Part shown: positions 23,973 to 35,647 of the stretch, piece by piece | Layout: every line of letters begins with the position of its first letter | Position numbering within the stretch: position 1 is the first letter of the stretch | Source of the DNA: Orychophragmus violaceus | Lineage: Eukaryota > Streptophyta > Magnoliopsida > Brassicales > Brassicaceae | Assembly: GCA_030180135.1 (NCBI GenBank) | Contig: CM058236.1 | Coordinates: forward strand, 61,221,728-61,285,727 | Length of the DNA: 64,000 nucleotides | Reading direction: 5' to 3' | Translations under genes and position numbers: made by a program | The notes under the pieces: model-generated | The model's input: the letters and a program-made list of their open reading frames with translations, nothing else | What the model was told of the DNA's origin: nothing | Databases searched by the model: none

Positions 23973-24244
23973 TGTTGGGATTATGTCCTGAAATCACATT
24001 GTACGAACTCTAGAAATAGTTGAATTGTCGAGATCGGACAATTCATGTGGTACTGGGTAATCATAATGTTTTGCTAGAAACCAATTATGACAAATGAGTT
24101 GTAACTCGTTTCCAGTATCGTGTGAACCTACAGGGTCACACACCTAAGCAAGTTGGATATACTCTGCATGGGAATTGATCATTGGCATATGGTCTGATCG
24201 ATATGTATTGGATACAGATCGAATATAAGTTTCAAAGGGGTGTA

Positions 24245-24318
24245 TCGATCGACACCATTGGGTGCGTCGGTCGATACAGGACGTGTGTCGATCGACACCA
24301 ATAAGTGTGTCGGTCGAC
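24245..24318 (+). repeat. Array of four palindromes, ~21.7-bp period, in the A2 LTR
   Basis: Centres fall at about 24248, 24270, 24291 and 24313, alternating CGATCG and CGGTCG cores with GTGT/ACAC arms. The identical array is in the 3' LTR (30606-30679), and both A1 LTRs carry its reverse complement. The position just upstream of the TATA-like box suggests a cis-regulatory site. Confidence 0.9.
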
Positions 24319-24364
24319 ACAATGGCGAAACCAAAACTGATGTTTCGGTTTATCTCGAGGTCAG

Positions 24365-24373
24365 TATATAAAC
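24365..24373 (+). promoter_or_regulatory. TATA-like box of the A2 LTR promoter
   Basis: TATATAAAC sits in the middle of the LTR, where Copia promoters normally lie. A matching TATATAA is in each LTR of the family. This marks the likely U3/R boundary region. Confidence 0.5.
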
Positions 24374-24708
24374 ACGTTTTAGATCTCGACCTAATGTTGT
24401 TGGTTCTGCGCCGCCCAGAGGGTTTTCTCAGAGAGAAAACACAGAAACCTCAGAGAAACTCAGTTCCCAAGGAGATCCAAATCCCGGTACTAGCATCCCG
24501 GCGGATTCCAGCTTGTGTGCGTGTGGACTACGATAGAGGCGCAGCATCTGAGGCGCTCCAGAGATCTCGTTTATCTGACCCTATTCCGCTGCCAGAACAA
24601 GGTAAACGCTAGATCCATCAGTGATTCAATTAACTAGACCCTAGATCCTAGGCTATCTGGAACTCGCGAGGATTCTGAATACAGTAGAATTGGCTCAAAG
24701 TTCCTTCA

Positions 24709-26250
24709 GTGGTATCAGAGCCTTAGGGTTTTATCATTGAATCGAACCTGTTCATTGAATTTGATGATTTAGATTCGCTAGAACAAGTTGTTTAGATTGA
24801 ACAGGTCAGATCGATTTCGATCAAACTCGAGTCTGTGTTTTCGCACAGTGTCGATCGACACACTAGGTATGTCGGTCGACACAGAACGACGAAAACGATA
24901 AGATTCGGCGGCTAGGGTTTTTCGCGAAGAAAAACTGAAAGCCTTCTGTGTCGATCGACACAAGTTGTGTATCGGTCGACACAGAGCAGATTCGGTCACG
25001 TATCGATCGACACAGGTTTGTGACGGTCGACAAAGACCGAGCGAATGGTTAATCATATCAATTGGATTGGACCGATTATCATGCTTGGTTAAGTCCGAAT
25101 AGATCGGTTTAAATTGGATGAATTGGTTCAATTGGATTGAACTGATTATCACAATTAGCATGAACCGATGGGTTAAATCAATTTGATTGGATAATGCGGT
25201 TCAATAGAATTGGACTGGTTATCGCAATCAGTTGAAACTGGTTTAAACGGTTTAAATTGGATGTATTGGTTCAATCCAATTGAACTGATCATCTCAATTA
25301 GTATAAACCGATTGGTTAAGATCAGTATGATCAGATAAGTCGGTTCAATTGAATTGGACCGGTTCTCAAGAACTATCTACGGTTTAGGTCTATGTCGATC
25401 GTCACACATGGGCTGCGTCGATCGACACAACTGGTTCGATGAACCGGGTTAATTGAATTAACCGGTTATCGAAGTCCGGTTTTGTTTGGTAGTGTCGATC
25501 GACAGACATAGTCTGCGTCGATCGACACAGTGTATGAAATTCTGGTTACTGAACCTTGAATTTGCAGAAACCAAACTAGACTTAAACATTGATCAAAGAT
25601 TAGCTTCAATATGGTCAACTGTCAAGACTCATTTAGTTGTGTGATGTCTAGCCAAGAACTTGGTGTCCACAGTTACATGAGTAAGGCAGGTAGTAGAGTT
25701 GATGAACATGCAGTGCTAAACATCAACAATTACATGACCTAAGAAATTGATTTGCTGAACTTTTGGGTTTAGTTTCCTCAACTAAATATCAAGTAACATT
25801 GATGTCTTGCCCAATCTTGTCTACTGTCAAAACTCGTGTCGTTTGTTGGATAGTCTTGGAGTCCTTGGTATCCACTGCTACATGGGTAAGGCAGGTGGTC
25901 ATTGACAGACTTGCAGTGCAACTGTCAATGATCACAAGACTAAAGAGATTGGTTTAACTTGACTGAGCTATCAGAAGTTCTGAGCCCAGAGACATCAGAG
26001 TGGATTAGACATAGTTTGTCTCATCCACAACCAAGAGTTGTACTGAGTACAATTAGCAATGATTTGCTTACCTAGATAACTAAAGTTTGGGTAATGGCGA
26101 GTCGCCCACTCAGATTTTGGTGAAGTAAGGATCTTGGATCATTATATTCGTAGAGGAAACATTATTTGAATATAATGCGAGTTTTCTTATTAAAATAAGA
26201 TTTCTCATCATATACATAACTAAATCTTTGCTTTTCTTGGATTTCAGCTT
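24709..26250 (+). other. Copia A2 untranslated leader with primer-binding site
   Basis: The primer-binding site TGGTATCAGAGC (24710-24721) fits initiator tRNA-Met. The leader then has five palindrome pairs (24847-24883, 24950-24988, 25003-25033, 25392-25430, 25493-25530), a run of ~32-bp diverged repeats of GGTTCAATTGGATTGAAC type (25040-25370), and a duplicated ~170-bp segment (25610-25990). No coding capacity. Confidence 0.75.
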
Positions 26251-27045
26251 ATGTCTATGACTACCTTCTCGTTGCGATCCGTCCTTGAGAAGGACAAGTT
26301 AAATAGATCCAACTTCCTGGATTGGTATCGGAATCTGAGATTCATTCTCAAGCAGGAGAGCAAGGACTATGTCCTTGAAAAGGCTCTTCCAGAAAGGCTT
26401 GGGACCAATCGCTCGCATGCAGCATATAATGCTTGGAATAAGCATTATACTGATGTGGTAGATGTGCGTGGTCTGATGTTGGCTACCATGAACTCGGACT
26501 TGAAAGGTCAATACGAGAACATGGAGTCGCCAATAGAGATGATCACCAGCCTGAAACTGAAGTTTCAGGATCTGGCACGAGTTGAGAGATTCCAGATGGT
26601 GAAGTCTCTAACTGAGTGCAAGCTACCTGAGGATGCTCCAGTAAGTCCTCATGTCATTAAACTGATGGGTTACATTGATAACCTGGGGAGACTGGAATGT
26701 CCTGTCAGCTTAGAGTTGGCCACTGACATCATTCTGCAGTCACTGCCGTCAAGCTATGATAAGTTCATTAAGAACTATATTAAGAAAGGCTTGATGAGAA
26801 CGTTGACTGAGCTGCATGGCATGCTCAAAGCAGTAGAGCAAGACATCAGAAAGGGCAAAAGATTTGAGAAATCTTGTGCTGGCAAGGGTAGAGACAGAGC
26901 CGTCCAGATTTGGAATCAGGATAAACCTGTGTCATCTTTTAAGCCCAAGTCAGGCCATCTGGTGTTAAAAGGTGCTTCTACTGTGATGAGTCAGGGCATT
27001 GGAAGAGAGATTGCATTAAATTCTTGGAAGATTCACAAGAGATGA
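26251..27045 (+). pseudogene. Copia A2 Gag, frameshifted before the zinc knuckle
   Basis: Starts at MSMTTFSLRS and is nearly identical to A1 Gag through about residue 235. Loss of one C in a CCC run near 26952 shifts the frame just before the CCHC knuckle, giving an unrelated tail and a stop at 27045. Correct-frame knuckle codons are still present downstream. Apart from this single base the gag region is open. Confidence 0.85.
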
Positions 27046-29480
27046 AGGAGATGTATGGTACTTCTTCTTCAGGTATTGTGTTATTAATTCAAGTTCTACA
27101 TAAGTATTGGATACTAGTTGTGGTACTGATATTTTGGAAATATGCAGGACCTAAGCGACAGTAGAACGTTGAAGAAAGGACAAGTGGAACTGCGTGTCTG
27201 GTATGAAGCAATGGTTGCTGCATGAGCCGTAGAGATTCTTCACTTGTAGGAGCCTTTCATACTTGGTTTTAGAAATTAAGTAATTGCTACTATGTATCTG
27301 CCTTATGCAGAAATGTCTTTCATTTTCTTTTGAGAATTTGGATGTTTTTCATTTTGATAAAAGACAAGTTTTGTTCTTTAGATCTTAATGAAATATTCTA
27401 TGGTAGCACCCCATTTGGAATGGGTTTTATATCTTAAACTAGCGAAAGTTAAATATAACACAAATATTAAAGGTTTAAGTCTGATGACTCAAACTTGATT
27501 TCTCGTTGGCATAGTCGTTTGACCATACATAGTGAAGCGGATTCAGAAATTCCATAGTTTTGGACTCAGACTCATTCGATTACAAATCATTTGAGATATG
27601 AATTCTGTTCACTGGATCAAATGACTAAGGCCCCTTTTAGCAGAGCTAAAAGAAAACGGGCCAGAGGCTTATTAGGCCTTACACATACTGATGTATGCGG
27701 CCCGATGAGCATTAGTGCCAGAGGAAATCTTATGTACTTCATTACCTTATTGATGGTATCAATAAGTATGGCTATGTTCATTTGATGAGACACGAGCAGG
27801 AATCCCTTGAGGAGTTCCAAGATGAAGTGTAGGACCAATTTGACAGAAGTATTGAGATCCTCGATTGGATCGCGGAGGAAAATACTTGAGTCATGAATTG
27901 GGTGATCATCTGACAGAATGAATCGAATCTTATTAGATACGCTACGATCAATGACGAGTCACAGGAATCTTCCATAATCATTTAAGAATACGTTCTAAAA
28001 TGTCTGTCTTTGCGCAGAAAAAAGGTTTCTATCAGAATCAGTGAAAAACACCACATTGGATGTGGACTGGGTGATTTCCAAATTTGTTTTTCTGATTAAT
28101 TGGGATTACAAGGTTTGTGTAAGACAGTAGTCAACAAACAAACTTGAACCCATGTTTGATAAGTTCTACCTCGCTGGTTTTCCTGAGGAAACCAAGGCTT
28201 GCTACTTTTGCAACCAATCCGAGGACAAAGTATTGTTGTTCGGAACTGTGTCTTTTGAGAAAGATCGTACTTTCAAAAAGGAACAGTGGGAGTAAAAGTA
28301 CACATCGAAGAAATTCGATTATCACAGGAGGCTGCTCAACCTGTTGAGGGAAAGCAGCGGTAAGATCTACAAAGTGCTGTAGGATCTGCACCTGTGAAGC
28401 CTGAGATTCGCAGATCCGAAAGGATTTGTCACTAACTCGAGAGTGATTTCTCGTAACCAATTGTCGTGATCTGTTGATCATTGAAAAGTGACGAGCATGC
28501 GAAATTCAAAGAAGCGATGGTGAGCCCCAACTCCAAAAATTGGCTGGGTATGAATGTTAGCTTCATCGATCCAATTCTGGATTGAAGCAAACATCTTGGA
28601 GTTGGAATCAACATTCTGATAAAGTGGTCAAAGGTTTTGACTTGATCAGAAGGAAAAAGAAACCATGCGTCTACAAGAAGACTAGTGGGAGCGTAATGGC
28701 AATTCTCACACAGTATGTAGTTAACATACTTGAATCTCACAAACGACGTTCCGACACTAAAGTCTTTTCAAGTTTTGGGTCAGAAGTCAAATGGAATGAT
28801 AGACATGGGAGAAGCTGCGTGAATTCTTAGAATCAGAATCTATTGATATAGATTGAGTAAGCTGATTAGATCGTGTCAAAATCCTTATGTTGATAAGGTA
28901 TTGGACAATTCTAATGTGCTTGATTCCAAGAATGGCTTCATACCAGAAGTCTTATGGCAATAATCTGAGCAAGATGAAGTGTCTTGGACACTGGCTGAGC
29001 TAGTAATAATATTGGCAAGAAGAAGTGTTTCTAAACACTATCTGAACTGATATTAATGAGTGTGAGTTCTAATGCTGCTGCAATAGAATCCATCATGAAT
29101 GCCATATTTTGCGCTCGTCTTGATGCAGCTTACGCATAAAACATGACGAGAGAATACCAAAATATTCTGGTAAGAGTCACTGATCAGTTGCCAGAAATAT
29201 CCCAAGTGTTTAAAGAACTCTAAGGATAGTTTCGTAGTGAACTGAGGAAGTGACGTACCAGTTGAAAGTAGTTAGACGGACAAAGACGACTCCCGGTTCC
29301 CACCTGGTTATGTCTACTTGTCTGAATAGCGGTGCTATCTGATGGAAAGGCTCCAAGCAGTGGACCGTAGAGTAATGCTCTTATCTGAATGGCGGTGTGG
29401 TTTGTTGAAATTGTTTCAAGCAATGACACCGTAGGCTCTCCCACAACCTAAGCACGAAATTTATTCTGTTGTTATAGGTA
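27046..29480 (+). pseudogene. Copia A2 pol remnant
   Basis: Protease is out of frame with gag, as in A1. The integrase start is recognisable at 27591-27785 (THTDVCGPMS). The RT segment at 28582-28830 has the catalytic motif altered to YVVN. The RNase H part near 29250-29450 has several stops. The TGA in GCATGAGCCG after the protease region is present in both A copies. Confidence 0.75.
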
Positions 29481-30333
29481 TAAGATATCTGAAGAGATGA
29501 TCTTGATTCTAGTGGGAGTAATTTTAGTTATGTTATAATCTTTACATAGACATGCTATAGTAGTGTTCATGTAAGATAAAACTGACATCAGTGTTATTTA
29601 ATTATTGGATAATTAAGTAATTGTCCCAAAGTATTTTATGGTCATCATATAGGTCATCAAGTTGAAGACTTGATCATGAAACCCTATAAGTAAAAGATGA
29701 CATAAATTATGATTGTCCCTAGTCAAGGTTATTAAAATGGGACACTAATAACCGCGCAGACTAGTATGTGAGGTGACTGTTGGACTAAGTTTCATGGAGT
29801 CAATGATATGATTATCGCAGTCAGTCACATAGATATATGTTGGTGAACATATGATCGGGCATGACCCGCTGAATGAGAACTCCACATGATAGTTATATAT
29901 AAGTGTCATGGGAGGTTCTCATTACGACTATAGAGTATAGTCCTTAGACCTGAGTTCATCATGCTTTCTAGCATATGAATTGGTGCGCTTTGACCTTGTC
30001 AAAACGTCGTTCCGTAACTGGCGGCTATAACGGCATTGTTTCGACGTATCATGAAGTATGTATAGAAACAGGGATGGAACAATATGGGATTTGTCCCTTC
30101 TGTATAATGGGAGATAAATATCTCAGGGCCCATCGAAGATTTGATACTGAGAAAATGCATGGCCGTGCTCAAACGAGGTGATTGTCAGTCGTTTGTTTAT
30201 CAGTATAGATCAGAAGTTCGATGAACATGATGTTGGCTATAATAAGGATGACACAGTCTCTTGCCTTATGCCATATCGAGATATAGAGACGAAGGGATTA
30301 TAGGAATAGATGATTCTAGTACAAGTGGGAGAT

Positions 30334-31069
30334 TGTTGGGATTATGTCCTGAAATCACATTGTACGAACTCTAGAAATAGTTGTATTGTCGAGATCGGAC
30401 AATTCATGTGGTACTGGGTAATCATAATGTTTTGCTAGAAACCAATTATGACAAATGAGTTGTAACTCGTTTCCAGTATCGTGTGAACCTACTGGGTCAC
30501 ACACCTAAGCAAGTTGGATATACTCTGCATGGGAATTGATCATTGGCATATGGTCTGATCGATATGTATTGGATACAGATCGAATATAAGTTTCAAAGGG
30601 GTGTATCGATCGACACCATTGGGTGCGTCGGTCGATACAGGACGTGTGTCGATCGACACCAATAAGTGTGTCGGTCGACACAATGGCGAAACCAAAACTG
30701 ATGTTTCGGTTTACCTCGAGGTCAGTATATAAACACGTTTTAGATCTCGACCTAATGTTGTTGGTTCTGCGCCGCCCAGAGGGTTTTCTCAGAGAGAAAA
30801 CACAGAAACCTCAGAGAAACTCAGTTCCCAAGGAGATCCGAATCCCGGTACTAGCATCCCGGCGGATTCCAGCTTGTGTGCGTGTGGACTACGATAGAGG
30901 CGCAGCATCTGAGGCGCTCCAGAGATCTCGTTTATCTGACCCTATTCCGCTGCCAGAACAAGGTAAACGCTAGATCCATCAGTGATTCAATTAACTAGAC
31001 CCTAGATCCTAGGCTATCTGGAACTCGCGAGGATTCTGAATACGGTAGAATTGGCTCAAAGTTCCTCCA
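30334..31069 (+). repeat. 3' LTR of Copia A2
   Basis: 736 bp, about six differences from the 5' LTR. An open frame of 116 codons starting at a TTG is kept in both LTRs, but it lies across the transcription start region and I do not treat it as a gene. Confidence 0.93.
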
Positions 31070-31846
31070 CGATCGACACCACCAAACAAAACCGGACTTC
31101 AATAACCGTTTAATCTAATTAACCCGGTTCATCGAACCGGTCATGTCGATCGACACAACCCGTGTGTGACGGTCGACATAGACCTTAACCGAAGACAATT
31201 TTGATAACCGGTTCAATCCAATTGAACCGACTTATCAGATCAAACTGATCTTAACCAATCGGTTTATATTAATTGGGATAATTAGTTCAATTCAATTGAA
31301 CCAATTCATCCAATTCAAACCGTTTTAACCAGTTTCAACTAATTACGATAACCGGTCCAATTCAATTGAACCGACTTATCCAATCAAACTGATTAATTCC
31401 ATCGATTCTTGCTAATTGAGATAATCAGTTCAATCCAATTGAACCAATTCATCCAATTTAAACCGATCTATTCGGACTTAACCAAGCATGATAACCGGTC
31501 TAATCCAATTGAACCGATTAACCATTCGCTAGGTCTGTGTCGACCGACACTCAACTGTGTCGATCGACACTTTGCCGAATCTTCTCTGTGTCGACCGATA
31601 CACAACCTGTGTCGATCGACACAGTAGGCTTTCGGTTTTTCTTCGCGAAAAACCCTAGCCGTCGAGTCTGTCGATTTTGCTGTTCTGTGTCGACCGACAC
31701 ACCTAGTGTGTCGATCGACACTGTGCGAAAACACAGACTCGATCTTGATCGAAATCGATCTGACCTGTTCTAACCAAACAACCTAGTTTGCGAATCTAAA
31801 TCATCAAATTCAATAAACAGGTCTGATTCAATGATAAAACCCTAAG
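31070..31846 (-). other. Copia A1 leader, outer part, with palindrome pairs
   Basis: This continues the A1 leader on the far side of A2. Palindrome pairs are at 31144-31180, 31535-31571, 31586-31622 and 31687-31720. Between them are the same AATTGAACCG-type ~30-bp repeats as in the A2 leader. Confidence 0.75.
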
Positions 31847-31858
31847 GCTCTGATACCA
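31847..31858 (-). other. Primer-binding site of Copia A1
   Basis: On the minus strand TGGTATCAGAGC follows the 5' LTR after one base and is complementary to the 3' end of initiator tRNA-Met, the usual primer of plant Copia elements. Confidence 0.85.
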
Positions 31859-31859
31859 C

Positions 31860-32592
31860 TGTAGGAACTTCGAGCCAATTCTACCAAATTCAGAATTGCT
31901 GTCAGGTTCCCGATAGCCTAGGATCTAGGGTCTAGTTAATTAAATCAAGGATCTGATCTCGTGTTTACCTGGAGATTGGCAGCGGAAGATGGTCAGATAA
32001 ACGAGATCTCTGGAGCGCCTCAGATGCTGCGCCTCTACTTCAGTCCACACGCACACAAGCTGGAATCCGCCGGGATGCTAGTACCGGTGCTCGGATCTCC
32101 TGGGAACTAAGTTTCTAGAGGTTTTTGTGTTTTCTCTCTGAGAAAACACTGTCTGGGCGGCGCTGATCTATTTAGGTCGAATGTATAAGATCACTTATAT
32201 ACAGACCTCGACATAAACCGAAACATCAGTCTCGGTTTCGGCCTTGTGTCGACCGACACACTTAGTGGTGTCGATCGACACACATCTTGTGTCGACCGAC
32301 GCACCCAATGGTGTCGATCGACACACCTCATTAAAACTCATATTCGATGTGTATCCAATACCCATCGACCAGACCATATGCCAATGATCAATCCCTTATA
32401 AACTATGTCCAACTTGCTTAGGTGTGTGACCCTGTAGGTTCACAAGGTACTGGAAATGAGTTACAACTCATTTGTCATAAGCGGTTTCTAGCAAAACATT
32501 ATGACTACCCAGTATCACATGAATTGTCCGATCTCGACAATACAACTATCTCTAGAGTGAGTACAATGTGATTTCAGGACATAATCCCAACA
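31860..32592 (-). repeat. 5' LTR of Copia A1
   Basis: 733 bp, followed on the plus strand by the CTAAT target duplication. It has the four-palindrome array at 32246-32325. Confidence 0.92.
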
Positions 32593-32664
32593 CTAATTAA
32601 GGAAAACTAATGTGATTTTATTGGTAATACTGTCATTAATTTGTAAAGATGTATGTTGTTGCAG

Positions 32665-33645
32665 GATTTCTCGGTTGAACCGACAGCTTTACAACCTCTG
32701 AAAATGTACTTTCTGCCTATGAAGTATAGTAAGAGTGTCAAGTTATCCACGAGATGTTACACCGAGGATGTTTTGAATACATTTGATAATGTAATGCTCA
32801 CTAAGAAAGAGAGGTTCTGGTTTGAGAACTATCCACAGTTCTCGCACTTTTTCTACATGCCAAGGGATGGAAATCACAAGGTTCAACCCATGTAGATGCT
32901 CCTTCTTCGTAAGGCATAAATCCAAAAGTAAAAAGAAGATGGGTTGTTGTGAATGGCGTTCCCATCCGATATGGTTTAAGAGAGCATGCATTGATTTTAG
33001 GACTCAATGGCCATAACTACCCACTGAATTGGCGGCAACTAGGCAGTATGGACTTCGTGAAAAAGCATTTCGAAGGGCGTATAAGACTGCAAGACGTGAA
33101 AGTTAAGCTAGAGGAAATAAGACCTGATAGGAATGAAGATAGGTTGAAGATGGCGGTCTTGTATTTCTTATCCAGCATTGTTTATAGCCCGACAAAAGAA
33201 GGAAAAGACGCTACGCCCGTGTTGGAAATCTTTTAAAGATTTGTGAATGATCTTAGGTTATGCGTGGCATTTCCTTGGGGGAGATCCTCGTTTGAGCACA
33301 TGTTAGAATCTATTAAGAACACAACAAAACATTTTAATGGTGTGGTGAGTGGTAACTGGCCGTTACCAGGGTTCTGCATTCCGTTGGAGGTAATTAAATT
33401 GTTTCACTCGTTTTTTAATATTCTTATACACTAAGCTAGCTGTAATTTTATGTTTTTTGTAGCTTTTAGCAGTGGAGGCCATCCCACAATTGAGAGACAG
33501 CCTCCGATAAGCTTATACAGACGCTCTTGACGAATATCCTAGGATGTGCAAATACAATGAGAAGAAATGCGACATGAAAGGGTTTCCTCTTGATAGAGTG
33601 TATGAAAAACTAGGCGTAACAACGGTTAATCATAGCTTTGCATAG
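32665..33645 (+). pseudogene. DUF1985 domain exons of the interrupted transposon gene
   Basis: A splice acceptor (TTGTTGCAG) precedes an exon at 32665. Its pieces spell a DUF1985 domain: KMYFLPMKYSKSVKLSTRCY, then FWFENYPQFSHFFYMPRDG, then after a frameshift near 32900 VNGVPIRYGLREHALILGLN, then a Leu-rich helix region to 33239. After a stop there follows FVNDLRLCVAFPWGRSSFEHM. The exon ends at a GTAATT donor near 33388, and a further exon starts after TTTTTTGTAG at 33463. At least two stops and one frameshift disable it. DUF1985 proteins of Brassicaceae come from Mutator-like elements with an ULP1-type protease; the protease part is not present here. Confidence 0.75.
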
Positions 33646-33662
33646 TATGATTTTGGGGAATC

Positions 33663-33904
33663 TTGGTTGTTATGTTTTTATCTCTATATTGTTTAAATTC
33701 ACATGACATTGATAGTTTGTTGGTATCTACGGGAGAAGAAAAGTCTATGTTGGGTGAAATCATGGAAAAAGATAACGACCTGGATGTGCACGATCCTATT
33801 GTTGAAAGCTGGATAAACCGTCTTAACCAAGGGTTAACCATTCAGTTTGAAGAGATGTGGGAGGAAGATTTGATAGACCGAGCAAGTAAGAAGGCGGTGA
33901 AGGC
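33663..33904 (+). pseudogene. DUF1985 gene, later exon, left part (cut by Copia B1)
   Basis: The open frame contains acidic, charged sequence (GEIMEKDNDLDVHDPIVESW) and runs into the B1 LTR at 33905. The gene resumes after the AAGGC target duplication at 47822. Confidence 0.6.
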
Positions 33905-34587
33905 TGTTGGGAATGTCCTGAAATCTATTGTACTTGCTCTAAGTGAAAGTCGTAGAGTCGAGATGAGACAATCACATAACACTAGGTAGTCATAACGCTT
34001 TGCTAGAAGCCACTTATGATCAATGAGTTGAAAACTCATTGCTAGTGTTATATGATCCTACAGGGTCACACACCTAAGCAAACTGGGCGTTAAAGACGAG
34101 GTTGATCATTAATGTAATGATCCAAGCGAATGCATATGTGATATGCATTCGATATCAATGTTCTGGGAAAGCATCGATCGTTGCAGAGAGTGCATCGATC
34201 GATGCACTCGCGGATTAATCAGATTATTCGGTTTAATCGTTGGTTAATTCCGTTGTGGTTTAAGCCGACATATATAAGATATATGGTCGACCTAAACTCG
34301 TCCCTAACCTAATTCACAGCCACCAGAACACAGATAGAAACCTCTCTGGAGATTTGATCTCTGTAAGGCACTAGCATCCCTGCGGTCCAGTTTGTGTGCG
34401 TGTGGATACCAGTAGAGGCGCAGCATTTGAGGCGCTTCGTGATCTCGATTATCTGCAAACACTTCCGCTGCATATTCATCAGGTAATCTCGAGATCTGAT
34501 AGATTCAATTACATGAACCTTAGATCCTAGGCTCGGAATTCAGACTAGGGTTGCTAATCCTGATTAGAACTGCTAGAAATTCCTTCA
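33905..34587 (+). repeat. 5' LTR of Copia B1
   Basis: 683 bp. A palindrome pair lies at 34185-34215, and a TATATAAGATATA promoter-like box at 34270-34282. Confidence 0.93.
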
Positions 34588-35647
34588 GTGGTATCAGAGC
34601 TTTAGGGTTCCATTGAATCTGTAGCATGATGATTAGATTAGTTGAATCTGGATCTTTGTATAAGTGATACAATCATGCTAAAACTCGTTTTGATCAAAGT
34701 AACCTAGTTTAGGGTTTTGTTCGAAAACGTTTTAAGGTTTTTCGCATAGTGTCGATCGTTGCCAATCCGGCATCGATCGACACATAGCGAAAACCCGAAT
34801 AAAATTTAGGGTTTTTCGCATGGTGTCGATCGTTGCCAATCCGGCAACGATCGATGCAGGGCGAAAACCCGAATAAACCTAGTTTTCGCCTAGTGACGAT
34901 CGATGCAATTGTTGCATCGATCGACACAGCCTCACGAGATTGTTGGATCGGTTCAATTGGATTGGACCGGTTATCGAGCTTGGTTAATAATGGTCGAAAA
35001 CTGTGAATGGTTTAAATGCGATTGGTTTGATTAGGTTGGCATCGACCGATGCTAATGTAGCATCGATCGACGCTGACCGGTGTTCAAAACCGGATCAATT
35101 GGATTGATCGGTTATTGCGGATTAATTAATTATAAGAATTAAAACATAGTAAAACTGAACGTTTTAAAGGTTCCGTTCCTCAACCAAATATCAAGTGATA
35201 CTTGATGTCTTTCCAATCTTGTCAACTGTCAAGACCCATTTAGTTGTGTGATAGACTTGCAGTGCAAGATGCCCACAATTTCATGAGTAAGGCAGAGGTA
35301 ATCGTGTTGATGGACTTGCAGTGCAAGACATCGACAATTACGTGACTGAAGAGATTGGTTTACTTGACTGGGCCATCAAAATCGTTTTGGGCTCAGAGAC
35401 ATCAGGTGGATTGGACATAAGATGTCGATCCACAACCAAGAGTTATATTGGATATAACTAGCAAGGTTATTGCTTACCTAAATAGCTAAAGTTGAGTGAT
35501 AGCCAGTGGCTCACTTGAATTTAGTAAAATATGGGTCTTGGATCATTATATTCATCTGAGGAAGCACTGATTGAGTATAATGCGAGTTTTCTTAAAAGTT
35601 AAGATTTCTCATTTCTTGAACATCATAACTAAACCTTTTCCTTTTCT
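34588..35647 (+). other. Copia B1 leader with primer-binding site and palindrome pairs
   Basis: The primer site for tRNA-Met is at 34589-34600. Palindrome pairs lie at 34748-34783, 34823-34858, 34892-34927 and 35040-35073; all are of the GCATCGATCGATGC / TGTCGATCGTTGC type. A gag-proximal part (35170-35640) is shared with family A. No coding capacity. Confidence 0.8.

Larger units (their letters stand above)
23973..24708 (+). repeat. 5' LTR of Copia A2
   Basis: 736 bp. It contains four CGATCG-type palindromes at 24245-24318 with centres 21-22 bp apart, about 60 bases before a TATATAAAC box (24365-24373), the likely promoter. Confidence 0.93.
23973..31069 (+). mobile_element. Copia element A2 (plus strand), nested in A1
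   Basis: Same family as A1 but inserted in the opposite orientation. LTRs of 736 bp at 23973-24708 and 30334-31069 begin TGTTGGGATT and end TTCA/TCCA. The target duplication CGATC is seen at 23968-23972 and 31070-31074. Joining the flanks restores a TGTCGATCGACA palindrome of the A1 leader, so the integration point lies inside it. The tRNA-Met primer site is at 24710-24721 and the polypurine tract ends at 30333. I count about 6 LTR differences (0.8%), younger than its host A1, as nesting demands. Gag is frameshifted and pol is decayed. Confidence 0.93.
18461..32592 (-). mobile_element. Copia element A1 (minus strand), split by A2
   Basis: On the minus strand this is an LTR retrotransposon with LTRs of 733 bp (5' LTR 32592-31860, 3' LTR 19193-18461) that begin TGTTGGGATTATG and end TACA. 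The flanks carry CTAAT at 18456-18460 and 32593-32597, a 5-bp target duplication. A primer-binding site for initiator tRNA-Met (TGGTATCAGAGC on the minus strand) follows the 5' LTR, and CAAGTGGGAGA precedes the 3' LTR as polypurine tract. Gag and degraded pol lie between, in Copia order. Without the A2 insertion its length would be about 7.0 kb. I count about 12 differences between the LTRs (about 1.6%). It landed in the intron of the DUF1985 gene. Confidence 0.92.

Noticed and set aside
24262..24612. 116-codon open frame in both LTRs of A2 (second copy 30623-30973)
   Set aside because: It starts at a non-ATG codon, runs through the palindrome array and TATA box, and is kept only because the two LTRs are nearly identical.
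24845..25530. Regularly spaced palindromes resembling a CRISPR array
   Set aside because: Plant nuclear DNA; repeats are too short (12-14 bp), vary, and the spacers are not unique protospacer-like sequences.
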